Shown here: positions 1-8,296 of the stretch, one piece after another
How positions within the stretch are numbered: the first letter of the stretch is position 1
Layout of the letters: every line of letters begins with the position of its first letter
Source of the DNA: VRUE01 sp963840565
Lineage (GTDB): Bacteria; Actinomycetota; Thermoleophilia; Solirubrobacterales; 70-9
Direction: 5' to 3'
Assembly (NCBI GenBank): GCA_963840565.1
Contig: CAWIZH010000002.1
Span: 1,178,001 to 1,242,000 of the forward strand
DNA length: 64,000 bases
Notes under the pieces: model-generated
Database searches by the model: none
The model's input: only the letters and a program-made list of their open reading frames with translations
What the model was told of the DNA's origin: nothing
Translations under genes and position numbers: made by a program

Positions 1-16
1 CGTGGTGGTGGAGAGG

Positions 17-116
17 GTCGGGCACCCCTCCTCTCTCAACTTTTTCGGTGGAGAGTGATTGGCTGGCCGCGGTTGAATCGCCGAAAAAGTACAAGCCGTT
101 CGGAGGGGTGCCCGAC
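17..116. repeat. Large nested inverted repeat at the 3' end of tgt
   Basis: Outer arms of 15 bp at 17-31 and 102-116 are perfect reverse complements. A second, inner stem of 10 bp pairs 39-48 (ACTTTTTCGG) with 81-90. The element ends a few bases beyond the tgt stop codon, so it may end tgt transcription. Its core, read on the minus strand as CTTGTACTTTTTCGGCG, is shared with the element at 49716-49825 although the outer arms differ. This suggests a dispersed element family and not two unrelated terminators. What lies to the left of the window is unknown. Confidence 0.7.
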
Positions 117-120
117 TCCC

Positions 121-1326
121 TCAGTCAGCCGCCCAGGGAGGTGAACCCTCCATGACCGCGGTTGAGTAGCCGCTGAAGCTTCCCGCCGAGATGGCGGCTC
201 TTGCGTGGGTCATCAGCTCCTGTAGATACGTCAAGTTGTGGAGGCAAAGGAGGCGGACTGCTGTGAGCTCCTCGGCGCGGGATAGGTAGCTGAGGTAGTC
301 GCGGTCGTGGTGTTGGCAGGCCGGGCAGGGGCAGCCTGCGGCGATTGGGTTGCGGTTGCCTTCATGGCCGGACTTGCGCAGGTCTAGGCGGAAGCGGTTG
401 GCGGGGTCGGGGACGAGGGCGACCCCGTGGCGGGCTAGGCGGGTCGGGACGGCGCAGTCGAAGACGTCGAGGCCGAGGGCGATGCCGGCGAGCAGGTCGT
501 CGACCTCGCCGATGCCGAGCAGGTGCTTGGGCGTGGCTTCGGGAAGCATTGGAGCGGTCATTGCCAGCACCTCGCGCATCTCTGCCTTGTCGCGGCCGAG
601 GGTGCCGCCGATTGCGAGACCGTCAACGCCTGCCGCCGAGATGTACTCGGCCGATTCACGCCGCAGGTCCTCGTGGACGCCGCCCTGGACGATTCCGAAG
701 ACCGCCTGCCGTTGCGGTCCGTGCTCGCCGTGCCAGGCGAGGCAACGGTCGAGCCAGCGGTGGGTGCGCTCGGTCGAGCGGGCGGTGTAGTCGCGGTCGG
801 CGTGAAAGGGGGTGCACTCGTCGAAGACCAGGGCGATGTCCGAGCCCAGCGCCGCCTGCACCTCCATCGAGACCTCGGGCGAGATGAACAGCTCCGCTCC
901 GTCCCGATAGGAGCGGAAGTGCACGCCCTCCTCCTTGATCGAGACGACCGAGCCCTGGGCGCCACCCTGACGGCCGCTCCCCTTGACCTCGTTGGCGACC
1001 CCGCCGTGGGCCAGCGAGAAAACCTGAAACCCACCGGAATCGGTGATCAACGCCTTGTTCCACCCCATGAACCCATGCAGCCCGCCCGCCTTGGCGATCC
1101 GCTCGGGGCCCGGCGAGACAAACAGGTGGTATGTGTTCCCCAGCACCATCTCGTAGCCAAGATCAGCTACCTCGCGAGCCTCTAGGCCGCGCACCGTCCC
1201 TTTCGTCGCCAGGGGAATGAACGCGGGTGTGTGGACGACTCCATGAGCGGTGTACAGGACGCCGGTTCGGGCGGTCCCATCCCGCGCCGCAATCTCGAAA
1301 CTAAGCCTCTCCGGTTCTTGCCGCAC
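121..1326 (-). CDS. tgt: Queuine tRNA-guanine transglycosylase
   Basis: This 401-aa cytoplasmic enzyme exchanges guanine-34 of GUN-anticodon tRNAs for queuine or its precursor. It shows the family motifs: DSGGFQVFSL near residue 95, which holds the general catalytic Asp; FDCAVPTRLARHG near residue 290, with the nucleophilic Asp; and a C-terminal zinc site made of the CPCPACQHH cluster plus a downstream His in LCLHNL. The start is GTG at 1326, with an ATG-free N-terminus that aligns well with the family (LSFEIAARDGTARTG). It lies downstream of gpmI on the same strand, separated by 115 nt with a hairpin, so it probably has its own promoter. Length is slightly above the usual 370-390 aa. Confidence 0.95.
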   Translation of the reverse strand: MRQEPERLSFEIAARDGTARTGVLYTAHGVVHTPAFIPLATKGTVRGLEAREVADLGYEMVLGNTYHLFVSPGPERIAKAGGLHGFMGWNKALITDSGGFQVFSLAHGGVANEVKGSGRQGGAQGSVVSIKEEGVHFRSYRDGAELFISPEVSMEVQAALGSDIALVFDECTPFHADRDYTARSTERTHRWLDRCLAWHGEHGPQRQAVFGIVQGGVHEDLRRESAEYISAAGVDGLAIGGTLGRDKAEMREVLAMTAPMLPEATPKHLLGIGEVDDLLAGIALGLDVFDCAVPTRLARHGVALVPDPANRFRLDLRKSGHEGNRNPIAAGCPCPACQHHDRDYLSYLSRAEELTAVRLLCLHNLTYLQELMTHARAAISAGSFSGYSTAVMEGSPPWAAD

Positions 1327-1421
1327 GTCAATCGATCCTGTAGAAGGGCGACGGCGACCGCTCTGACGATGCCTCCCCCAGCACCGCAGGGTAATTCTGA
1401 GCGCCGAAGGCGCACATCATC

Positions 1422-1442
1422 AGCCCCGCCTCTGGCGGGGCT
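1422..1442 (-). terminator. GC-rich hairpin after gpmI
   Basis: An AGCCCCGCC / GGCGGGGCT stem with a TCTG loop begins at the gpmI stop codon. No U-tract follows on the minus strand, which fits the U-poor terminators of high-GC actinobacteria. It separates the glycolysis genes from tgt. Confidence 0.6.
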
Positions 1443-2983
1443 TAGGCATCGACAGAGTGGTCGCCGTCGCCCCCCGCAAGCAGCGACTGTCCGGTCATGG
1501 CCTCGGGCTGAGGAATCCCAAGGAGTTGCAGCGCAGTAGGAGCCACGTCGGCGAGGATGCCGTGCTCGCGCAGCGTCACGCCGTCAGTGGTGACGATCAA
1601 TGGCACCGGATTGAGCGAGTGCGCGGTGTTGGGCGAGCCGTCCGGCTCGAGCATGTGGTCGCAGTTGCCGTGATCGGCGGTGACGATGCAGGCGCCGCCC
1701 TTCGCCGTAACCGCCTCGATCACGTCGCCGAGGCAGCCGTCGACCTCCTCGACCGCGGTCACCGCGGCCGGGATCACGCCGGTGTGGCCGACCATGTCGG
1801 GGTTGGCGAAGTTGATGATGCCGAAGCGGTAGTCCGCCGCCCCCCAGTGGCTGACAAAGGTGTCGGCGGCGGCGCGGGCGCTCATCTCCGGCTTGTGGTC
1901 GTAGGTGGGAACGTCGCGGGGAGAGTTGACCAGGTGGCGCTCCTCCCCCTCCCACTCCTGCTCGCGGCCGCCGTTGAAGAAGTAGGTGACGTGGGCGTAC
2001 TTCTCGGTCTCGGCGACGTGCAGCTGGCGGCCGCCCGCCTCTGAGATCGTCTCCGCCAGCGTCGTCTTCGGCCGCGCCTCGGGGAAGGCGACCGGGTAGG
2101 GCCAGCCCTTGCGGTAGACGGTCATCGTCGTCAGCTCGAGCTGCGGGCCACCAGCGCGGGTGAACTCTTCGAAGTCGGGCTCGGCCAGGGCCAGGGTCAT
2201 CTCGCGCGCCCGGTCGGGGCGGAAGTTGATGAAGATGCCGACGTCGCCGGCGGCGACCCCGTCGTAGTCGCCGATCACCGTCGGCTTGACGAACTCATCG
2301 GTCTCGCCACGCTCGTAGGCGAGCTCGACCGCCTCCTCGCTGCTCGCCGCGCGCAGACCCTCGGCGTGGACGATCGCGTCGTAGGCGAGCTTGGTCCGCT
2401 CCCAGCGCGTGTCGCGATCCATCGCGTAATAACGGCCGCTGACGGTGGCGACGCGGCCGGCCTGACGCAGCCAGCGCTCGAGCTCGTGGACGTAGCCGCG
2501 GCCACCGTGCGGCAGCGTGTCGCGGCCGTCGGTGAAGGCGTGGAAGACGACGTCGGGGACGCCCTCCTGCGAGGCCAGCTCGATCGTCGCCTCGATGTGC
2601 TCCCAGCCGGAGTGGACGCCGCCGTCGGAGACGAGGCCGAGCAGGTGCAGCCGCCCCCGCGGGCTCTCGCGGGCGCGCTCGCAAGCGGCCAGAAGGGCCT
2701 CATTCTCGAAGAAGCTGCCGTCGGCGATCGCGTCGTCGATCCGGGCCAGGTCCTGCTTGACGATCGCGCCGGCGCCGAGGTTGAGGTGGCCGACCTCGGA
2801 GTTGCCCATCTGGCCGTCAGGAAGGCCGACGTCGCGACCCTGGGCGGAGAGCTGGGTATGGGGAAAGCCGTCCCAGAGGCGGTCGAAGACGGGCGTCTGG
2901 GCGAGCGAGATCGCGTTGCCAGGACCAGCCTCGGCCAGCCCCCAGCCATCGAGAATCACCAGCGCCAGCGAGGGAACGGTCAC
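1442..2983 (-). CDS. gpmI: 2,3-bisphosphoglycerate-independent phosphoglycerate mutase
   Basis: This 513-aa Mn-dependent mutase interconverts 3- and 2-phosphoglycerate. It is an alkaline-phosphatase-fold protein of standard length. Visible motifs are LVILDGWG at the N-terminus (metal-binding Asp), GQMGNSEVGHLNLGAG with the phosphorylated Ser near residue 60, FTDGRDT, FRPDRAREM, and VTADHGNCDHM near the C-terminus. The GTG start at 2983 overlaps by 4 nt (GTGA) with the stop of the 66-bp micro-ORF cassette that separates it from tpiA. The cassette also supplies the SD-like GGAAGGGG. It is the last gene of a gap-pgk-tpiA-gpmI glycolytic string. Confidence 0.96.
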   Translation of the reverse strand: MTVPSLALVILDGWGLAEAGPGNAISLAQTPVFDRLWDGFPHTQLSAQGRDVGLPDGQMGNSEVGHLNLGAGAIVKQDLARIDDAIADGSFFENEALLAACERARESPRGRLHLLGLVSDGGVHSGWEHIEATIELASQEGVPDVVFHAFTDGRDTLPHGGRGYVHELERWLRQAGRVATVSGRYYAMDRDTRWERTKLAYDAIVHAEGLRAASSEEAVELAYERGETDEFVKPTVIGDYDGVAAGDVGIFINFRPDRAREMTLALAEPDFEEFTRAGGPQLELTTMTVYRKGWPYPVAFPEARPKTTLAETISEAGGRQLHVAETEKYAHVTYFFNGGREQEWEGEERHLVNSPRDVPTYDHKPEMSARAAADTFVSHWGAADYRFGIINFANPDMVGHTGVIPAAVTAVEEVDGCLGDVIEAVTAKGGACIVTADHGNCDHMLEPDGSPNTAHSLNPVPLIVTTDGVTLREHGILADVAPTALQLLGIPQPEAMTGQSLLAGGDGDHSVDA

Positions 2984-3045
2984 GACAACCCCTTCCGGTG
3001 CGCTTTATCCACGCATAGAGGGGAAAAGGCGCACCGGAAGCTCAT
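2980..3045 (-). repeat. 66-bp palindromic micro-ORF cassette, copy 1 (tpiA/gpmI junction)
   Basis: The inverted-repeat arms CTTCCGGTGCGC (2992-3003) and GCGCACCGGAAG (3029-3040) flank an A/T-richer core. Read on the minus strand, the cassette is a 21-codon ORF (MSFRCAFSPLCVDKAHRK plus three residues). Its ATG (3045-3043) overlaps the tpiA TGA, and its own TGA (2982-2980) overlaps the gpmI GTG. It is nearly identical to copies at 7241-7306 and 53663-53728. The 3' arm contains GGAAGGGG 7-9 nt before the gpmI start, so the SD is sequestered when the hairpin forms. Whether the peptide is made is not known. Confidence 0.85.
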
Positions 3046-3791
3046 GCTGCCTTGACTATCTCCGCGAATTCAGCCGGGTCGAGGCTCGCGCCGCCGACCA
3101 GCGCCCCGTCGATGTCGGGCTGCGAGAGGAGCTCCGCCGCGTTGCCCGGCTTGACCGAGCCGCCGTAGAGGATCCGCACCTCGTCGGCGCTCGCTCCGTG
3201 CTCGCGCAGGATGTCGCGGATGAAGGCGATCGTCTCCTGCGCCTGCTCGGGCGTCGCGGTGCGGCCGGTGCCGATCGCCCAGATCGGCTCGTAGGCGATC
3301 ACCACCTCGCTCAGCTGGGTGCCCTCGATGCCGGCCAGGTCGGCCTGCAGCTGGCGCTGCAGCACCGCCTCGGTCTGTTCGGCATCGCGCGCCTCCTCGG
3401 TCTCGCCGATGCAGAGGATCGGCTCGAGACCGGCGGCGAGGGCGGCCGGCACCTTGCGGGCCAGCGCCTCGTCGCTCTCGCCGAAGAACTGGCGGCGCTC
3501 GGAGTGACCAAGGACGACCGCCTCGACGTCGAGCTCGACCAGCATCGACGCCGAAACCTCGCCGGTGAATGCGCCCGAGTCCTCCTCGTGCATGTTCTGC
3601 GCAGCGACCTTGACCGCGGTGCCGTAGCGGCGCTCGACCACGGCGGTCAGGGAGGTGAACGGCGGGCAGATCACGACGTCGCTCTGCGTCGCCGCGATCT
3701 GCGGCAACAGCGCGTCGACGAACTGGCCCGCCTCGGCGACGGTCTTGTGCATCTTCCAGTTGGCGGCGATGTACGGCGTGCGGCTAGACAT
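3042..3791 (-). CDS. tpiA: Triosephosphate isomerase
   Basis: This 249-aa TIM-barrel enzyme interconverts dihydroxyacetone phosphate and glyceraldehyde 3-phosphate. The active-site residues are all present: Lys in AANWKMHK (residue ~12), His in VVLGHSERRQFF (~95), Glu in VIAYEPIWAIGTG (~165), and the phosphate-binding loop ILYGGSVKPGNA. The ATG at 3791 is chosen because GGAGG lies about 9 nt upstream and the protein then begins just before the conserved NWKMHK. A longer open frame upstream is the tail of pgk read out of phase. The start overlaps the corrected pgk stop (TAG 3786-3784) by 8 nt, and its stop overlaps the micro-ORF cassette. Confidence 0.96.
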   Translation of the reverse strand: MSSRTPYIAANWKMHKTVAEAGQFVDALLPQIAATQSDVVICPPFTSLTAVVERRYGTAVKVAAQNMHEEDSGAFTGEVSASMLVELDVEAVVLGHSERRQFFGESDEALARKVPAALAAGLEPILCIGETEEARDAEQTEAVLQRQLQADLAGIEGTQLSEVVIAYEPIWAIGTGRTATPEQAQETIAFIRDILREHGASADEVRILYGGSVKPGNAAELLSQPDIDGALVGGASLDPAEFAEIVKAA

Positions 3792-4972
3792 CGCGCAGCG
3801 CCTCCACTCCGGGCAGCTTCTTTCCCTCCAAGAGCTCCAACGATGCTCCTCCTCCGGTCGAAAGCCAATCCACTTTGTCACCAAGGCCGAACTGCTGCAG
3901 AGCAGCAACCGAATCGCCGCCGCCGATCACCGTCGTCCCGGGCGCGTCCGCCACGGCGTCGGCAACAACGCGGGTGCCGGCGGCGAACGGCGCGCAGCTC
4001 GAAGGCTCCCATCGGGCCGTTCCAGAGCACGGTGCCGGCCGCGGCGATCACCTCGGCGTAGGCGCGAGCTGTTCGCGGCCCGACGTCGAGCCCCATCCAG
4101 CCGTCCGGAACCTCGACCCCGTCGCTCTCGCGCGGCTCGGCGTCGGCGGCAAAGCGCTCGCCCAGCACGAGGTCGACGGGCAGTCGCAACTCGCAGTTGG
4201 AAGACTCAGCCCGCTCGAGGGCCTCCGCCGCCAGGGTCACGCCCTCCTCCTCTACCAGCGAGTTGCCGGTCGCGATCCCCTGGGCGCGGAAGAAGCTGAA
4301 GCACATCGCACCGCCGATCAGGATCTCGTCGGCGACCTCGAGGAAGCGATCGATCACGCCGACCTTGTCGGTGACCTTGGCACCGCCGAGGACGACGACC
4401 AGCGGGCGCTCTGGAGACTCGACCACCCGAGTCAGTTCGTTGACCTCGCGCTCGAGCAGGAGCCCGGCGTAGCCGGGCAGCAGGCCAGCGATGCCAGCGG
4501 TGCTGGCGTGGGCACGGTGGGCGGCGCCGAAGGCATCATTGACGTAAACCTCGGCCAGCTTCGCCAGGCCCTCGGCAAGCGCCGGGTCGTTCTCGGTCTC
4601 GCCCGGCTCGTAGCGAGCGTTCTCCAGCAGCATCACCTCGCCCGACCCGAGCTCGCCGGCCATCGCCTCGACCTCCTCGCCGATTACGGCGGGCGCCTGC
4701 TTGACCTCGGCCTCGATCAGCTCGGCGAGCCGCTCCCCCACCGGCCCCATAGAGAGTGCCGGGTCGGCCTGGCCCTTGGGCCGACCGAGGTGGGAGACGA
4801 GGACGACCGCCGCGCCGCGCTCACGCAGCAGCGCGATCGTCGGCAGCGCCGCGCGAATGCGGGTGTCGTCGCCGACCCGGCCGTCCTCGAGCGGGACGTT
4901 GAAGTCGACCCGGACGAGGACGCACTTGCCCTCGACCTCGGCGTCGCGGACGCTTGCCTTGGAGAAGCTCAA
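3784..4972 (-). CDS. pgk: Phosphoglycerate kinase, single-base frameshift near the 3' end
   Basis: This glycolytic kinase transfers phosphate from 1,3-bisphosphoglycerate to ADP. The N-terminal domain (CVLVRVDFNVPLEDGRVGDDTRIRAALPT), the hinge region and GTVLWNGPMGAFE are intact from the TTG start at 4972. At about 3985-4000 the frame slips: one extra base lies in the GC-rich stretch after GAG CTG. Read one frame over, the sequence continues as PFAAGTRVVADAVADAPG, then VIGGGDSVAA and STGGGASLELLEGKKLPG, to a TAG at 3784 that overlaps tpiA. The span is 1189 nt (3n+1), which confirms one surplus base; the corrected product is 395 aa. The gene is essential and the downstream frame is conserved, so a sequence error is likelier than real decay. 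Confidence 0.93.
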
Positions 4973-4991
4973 AGCTCCGGCCCGAACCGGA

Positions 4992-5996
<1,005 letters not shown>

Positions 5997-6077
5997 TAAG
6001 TCAACCCTCCTGGGAGTTATTTGGGGAGATGTGCCGATGTTATGGAGCGGCGCCACCCGGCGGCCGCCGAAATTCGT

Positions 6078-6440
6078 CTAGTCGGTCCCGATCGTGATCT
6101 CGATCTCGTACCCGTCGGGGTCCTTGACGAAGGCCGAGTAGGAGCCGGAGCCGTAGGAGCGGCGCTCGCCCGGCTCGGAAACCTTGGTCCCGCCGGCGTT
6201 CATGCCACCTTCCCAGGCGGCCTTGACGGCGACGATCCCAAGCCCGGAGAAGCTGAGCAGGCCGAAGCCGGCCTTGGGCTCGTGATGGGAGGCGATGAAA
6301 AAGACCGGTTTGGCGATGCCCCAGCCAATCGTTTCGTCCTCCTCAAAGTGGCGCCGCCAGCCAAGGGGCGCGAGCAGCGAGTCGTAAAACGACGCGCTCC
6401 GCTCAAGGTCAGAGACCTCCAGTAGAACGTGATGCAACAT
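6078..6440 (-). CDS. VOC (glyoxalase/bleomycin-resistance fold) protein
   Basis: This 120-aa single-domain vicinal-oxygen-chelate protein begins MLHHVLLEVSDLERSASFYDSLLAPLGW, typical of the first beta-alpha-beta-beta-beta module. It ends with FVKDPDGYEIEITIG, where the last Glu is a usual metal ligand and the N-terminal His another. The substrate cannot be told from sequence; relatives include glyoxalase I, dioxygenases and resistance proteins. It lies 30 nt downstream of the ABC permease gene on the same strand, which is compatible with an export or detoxification operon. Confidence 0.85.
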   Translation of the reverse strand: MLHHVLLEVSDLERSASFYDSLLAPLGWRRHFEEDETIGWGIAKPVFFIASHHEPKAGFGLLSFSGLGIVAVKAAWEGGMNAGGTKVSEPGERRSYGSGSYSAFVKDPDGYEIEITIGTD

Positions 6441-6470
6441 TCGAACCAGGAGGCTATACGGGCTGGCGGA

Positions 6471-7244
6471 TCAGCCGCCGCGCGGGGTCCAGCGGAAGAA
6501 GCGGATCGCGAGCAGCAGGCCGGCGATGCCCCAGATCGCAACCACGGCGAGGTTGCCCCACTGCAGGCCGCCGCCGGCGCTGCCTGGGTCGTAAACGTCG
6601 AAGAATGCCTCGAAGAAGTGGCGGATCGGAAAGACGTCGGCGAAGTGAATGACGCCGCTGGGCAGCTGGTCGTCGGGGATGAAGACGCCGGAGAGGAAGT
6701 AGAGCGGCAGCAGCAGCGCATTGACGATCGGCGCCGCCGCGTCCTGAGAGGGGATCGCCGCAGTGAGGGCGATGCCGAGACAGCAGAAGGCCGAGGCGCC
6801 GATCAGCAGGGTGACGACGATCTGCGGCATCTGGCTCCAGGGAATCGCGACGCCGTAGAGGACGCGGCCGATCACGGCGAGCAGGGCCAGCATCAGCAGC
6901 GCCACCACGGCCGAGTTGCCGACCCGGCCGGCGATGAAGACCCAGGCCGGCATCGGCGTGCCGCGGCCGCGCTTCAGCCGCCCGTCCTCGCGGGCGATCA
7001 CCAGCGACATCGCCAGCGACTGCATCGTCGCCGAGATCACCGCCAGGGTGATGATCGCCGGCACGTAATAGGCGGTGGTCTTAATCCCACCGCGCACGTC
7101 GACGGTCTGGCCACCGAACACGGTGGCGAAGATCAGCAGCAGGACGACCGGGAACATCACGGTGAAGAAGACCGAGGCAGGATTACGCCAGAAGGCCTTC
7201 TGGTCGTAGCGGAACTGATGGGCAAAGAGAGCCAGGCCGCTCAT
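6471..7244 (-). CDS. ABC-2 type transporter permease
   Basis: This 257-aa integral membrane protein has about six hydrophobic segments (for example VFFTVMFPVVLLLIFATVF, AIITLAVISATMQSLAMSLVI, SAVVALLMLALLAVIGRVLYG and LAVVAIWGIAGLLLAIRFF). The order and length match DrrB/ABC-2 drug or polymer exporters. The ATG at 7244 overlaps by 4 nt (ATGA) with the stop of the 66-bp micro-ORF cassette, which separates it from its ATPase gene. The cassette provides the SD-like GGAAGGGG. The cargo is unknown. Confidence 0.9.
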   Translation of the reverse strand: MSGLALFAHQFRYDQKAFWRNPASVFFTVMFPVVLLLIFATVFGGQTVDVRGGIKTTAYYVPAIITLAVISATMQSLAMSLVIAREDGRLKRGRGTPMPAWVFIAGRVGNSAVVALLMLALLAVIGRVLYGVAIPWSQMPQIVVTLLIGASAFCCLGIALTAAIPSQDAAAPIVNALLLPLYFLSGVFIPDDQLPSGVIHFADVFPIRHFFEAFFDVYDPGSAGGGLQWGNLAVVAIWGIAGLLLAIRFFRWTPRGG

Positions 7245-7306
7245 CGCCGCCCCTTCCGGTGCGCTTTATCCACGCATATGGGGGAAAAGGCGCACCGGAA
7301 GCTCAT
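7241..7306 (-). repeat. 66-bp palindromic micro-ORF cassette, copy 2 (ABC ATPase/permease junction)
   Basis: It has the same arms and length as copies 1 and 3, and the micro-ORF reads MSFRCAFSPICVDKAHRK plus GRR. Its ATG (7306-7304) overlaps the ATPase TGA and its TGA (7243-7241) overlaps the permease ATG. ATGAGC occurs on both sides of the insert, consistent with insertion into a pre-existing ATGA start/stop overlap. Confidence 0.85.
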
Positions 7307-8166
7307 TCCCGGTCCTCCCCTTCCGCTGTCAGCGAGAGGTAGACGTCCTCGAGGTTGGGGCGGGTTACTTCGAGGCCTTCGATCTCCAGCCCCTGCCCGA
7401 CCGCGCGGCCGGTCAACTCGTGCAGGTCGGCAACCGGCGTCGTCGTCTCGACCGAGACCTCCTCGCCGCCGAGCCGGTAGCTGATCGTCGTCGGCAGGCT
7501 CTCGCGGTCGCCGAGATCGTCGGGCGTGCCGCTCGCCACCACCTCGCCGCGCGAGATGATCGTCACCCGGTCGGCGAGGCGCTGCGCCTCGTCCATGTAG
7601 TGGGTGGTGAGGAAAACCGTCTTGCCGAGGTCCCGCAAGCCGGCGATCGTCTCCCAGGCCTGGCGCCGCGCCGAGGGATCGAAGCCGGTGGTCGGCTCGT
7701 CGAGGAAGAGCAGCTCGGGATCGCCGATCAGGGCCATGCCAACATCGAGCCGGCGCTGCTGGCCGCCGGAGAGGCTGCGGGCGCGATCGTCGGCCTTGCC
7801 GCCGAGGCCAACCAGCTCGACCACCTCGTCGACCGGCCGGGGCGCCTTGTAATAGCCGGCGTAGAGCCCAAGCGACTCGCGCACGGTCAGGTAGGGATCG
7901 AGCCGGCAGCTCTGCAGGACGATGCCGATCCGCTCGCGCCAACCGCGGTCGCCGTGCTGCGGGTCCTCCCCCAGCACCGTCACCTCTCCCCCGCTGCGCT
8001 TGCGGTAGCCCTCGAGGATCTCGACCGTGGTCGTCTTGCCGGCCCCGTTGGGCCCGAGGAAGGCGAAGACTTCGCCGGCCTGCACGTCGAGATCGATGCC
8101 GCGGACCGCCTCGAAATCCCCATAGGCCTTGCGCAGCCCACGAATCGATATGACGGGATCTGCCAA
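7303..8166 (-). CDS. ABC transporter ATP-binding protein (DrrA-like)
   Basis: This 287-aa nucleotide-binding subunit energises the adjacent ABC-2 permease. Motifs in order are Walker A FLGPNGAGKTTTVEIL (~residue 40), Q-loop GIVLQSCRLDPYLTV, signature SLSGGQQRRLDVGMAL, Walker B ELLFLDEPTTGFDP and H-loop FLTTHYMDEAQRLADRV. A C-terminal DUF4162-like extension, typical of drug exporters, follows. I place the start at TTG 8166, immediately before ADPVISIRGLRKAYG. A longer frame to 8250 would run through the hairpin at 8193-8296. A TAGAAT hexamer ends 10 nt before the TTG, implying an almost leaderless transcript. Confidence 0.92.
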   Translation of the reverse strand: MADPVISIRGLRKAYGDFEAVRGIDLDVQAGEVFAFLGPNGAGKTTTVEILEGYRKRSGGEVTVLGEDPQHGDRGWRERIGIVLQSCRLDPYLTVRESLGLYAGYYKAPRPVDEVVELVGLGGKADDRARSLSGGQQRRLDVGMALIGDPELLFLDEPTTGFDPSARRQAWETIAGLRDLGKTVFLTTHYMDEAQRLADRVTIISRGEVVASGTPDDLGDRESLPTTISYRLGGEEVSVETTTPVADLHELTGRAVGQGLEIEGLEVTRPNLEDVYLSLTAEGEDRE

Positions 8167-8192
8167 GGCGGTGGCGATTCTATGGACGCTTA

Positions 8193-8296
8193 CCTGACGG
8201 GGTCCAGACGTCGCCAGGCAAGGACGCAGGGAGCGCAGCGTGCTCTGCACGTAAGCGACCGAGGACGCCGCATGGCGACGTCTGGACCCCGTCAGG
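8193..8296. repeat. Long perfect inverted repeat between rapZ and the ABC exporter
   Basis: Two perfectly complementary 24-bp arms (8193-8216 and 8273-8296) enclose a 56-bp loop that is itself GC-rich. The right arm contains the rapZ stop codon and the left arm lies just upstream of the putative exporter promoter. It probably ends the uvrC-rapZ transcript. The arm length is far above that of an ordinary terminator. Confidence 0.7.

Noticed and set aside
1327..1441. Possible tRNA or structured RNA between tgt and gpmI
   Set aside because: Only the short GC terminator hairpin could be drawn. No T-arm or anticodon-arm pattern is present. No tRNA, rRNA or CRISPR array was recognised anywhere in the window apart from tmRNA.
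2980..3045. The 66-bp cassettes as plain intrinsic terminators
   Set aside because: They lie inside three operons between coupled genes, supply the next gene's SD, and have no terminal U-tract. Termination there would disconnect tpiA/gpmI, the ABC pair and ctp/rnr.
3985..4000. Programmed ribosomal frameshift in pgk
   Set aside because: No slippery heptamer or downstream pseudoknot is apparent, and two other genes in the window show similar one-base slips, pointing to sequence error.
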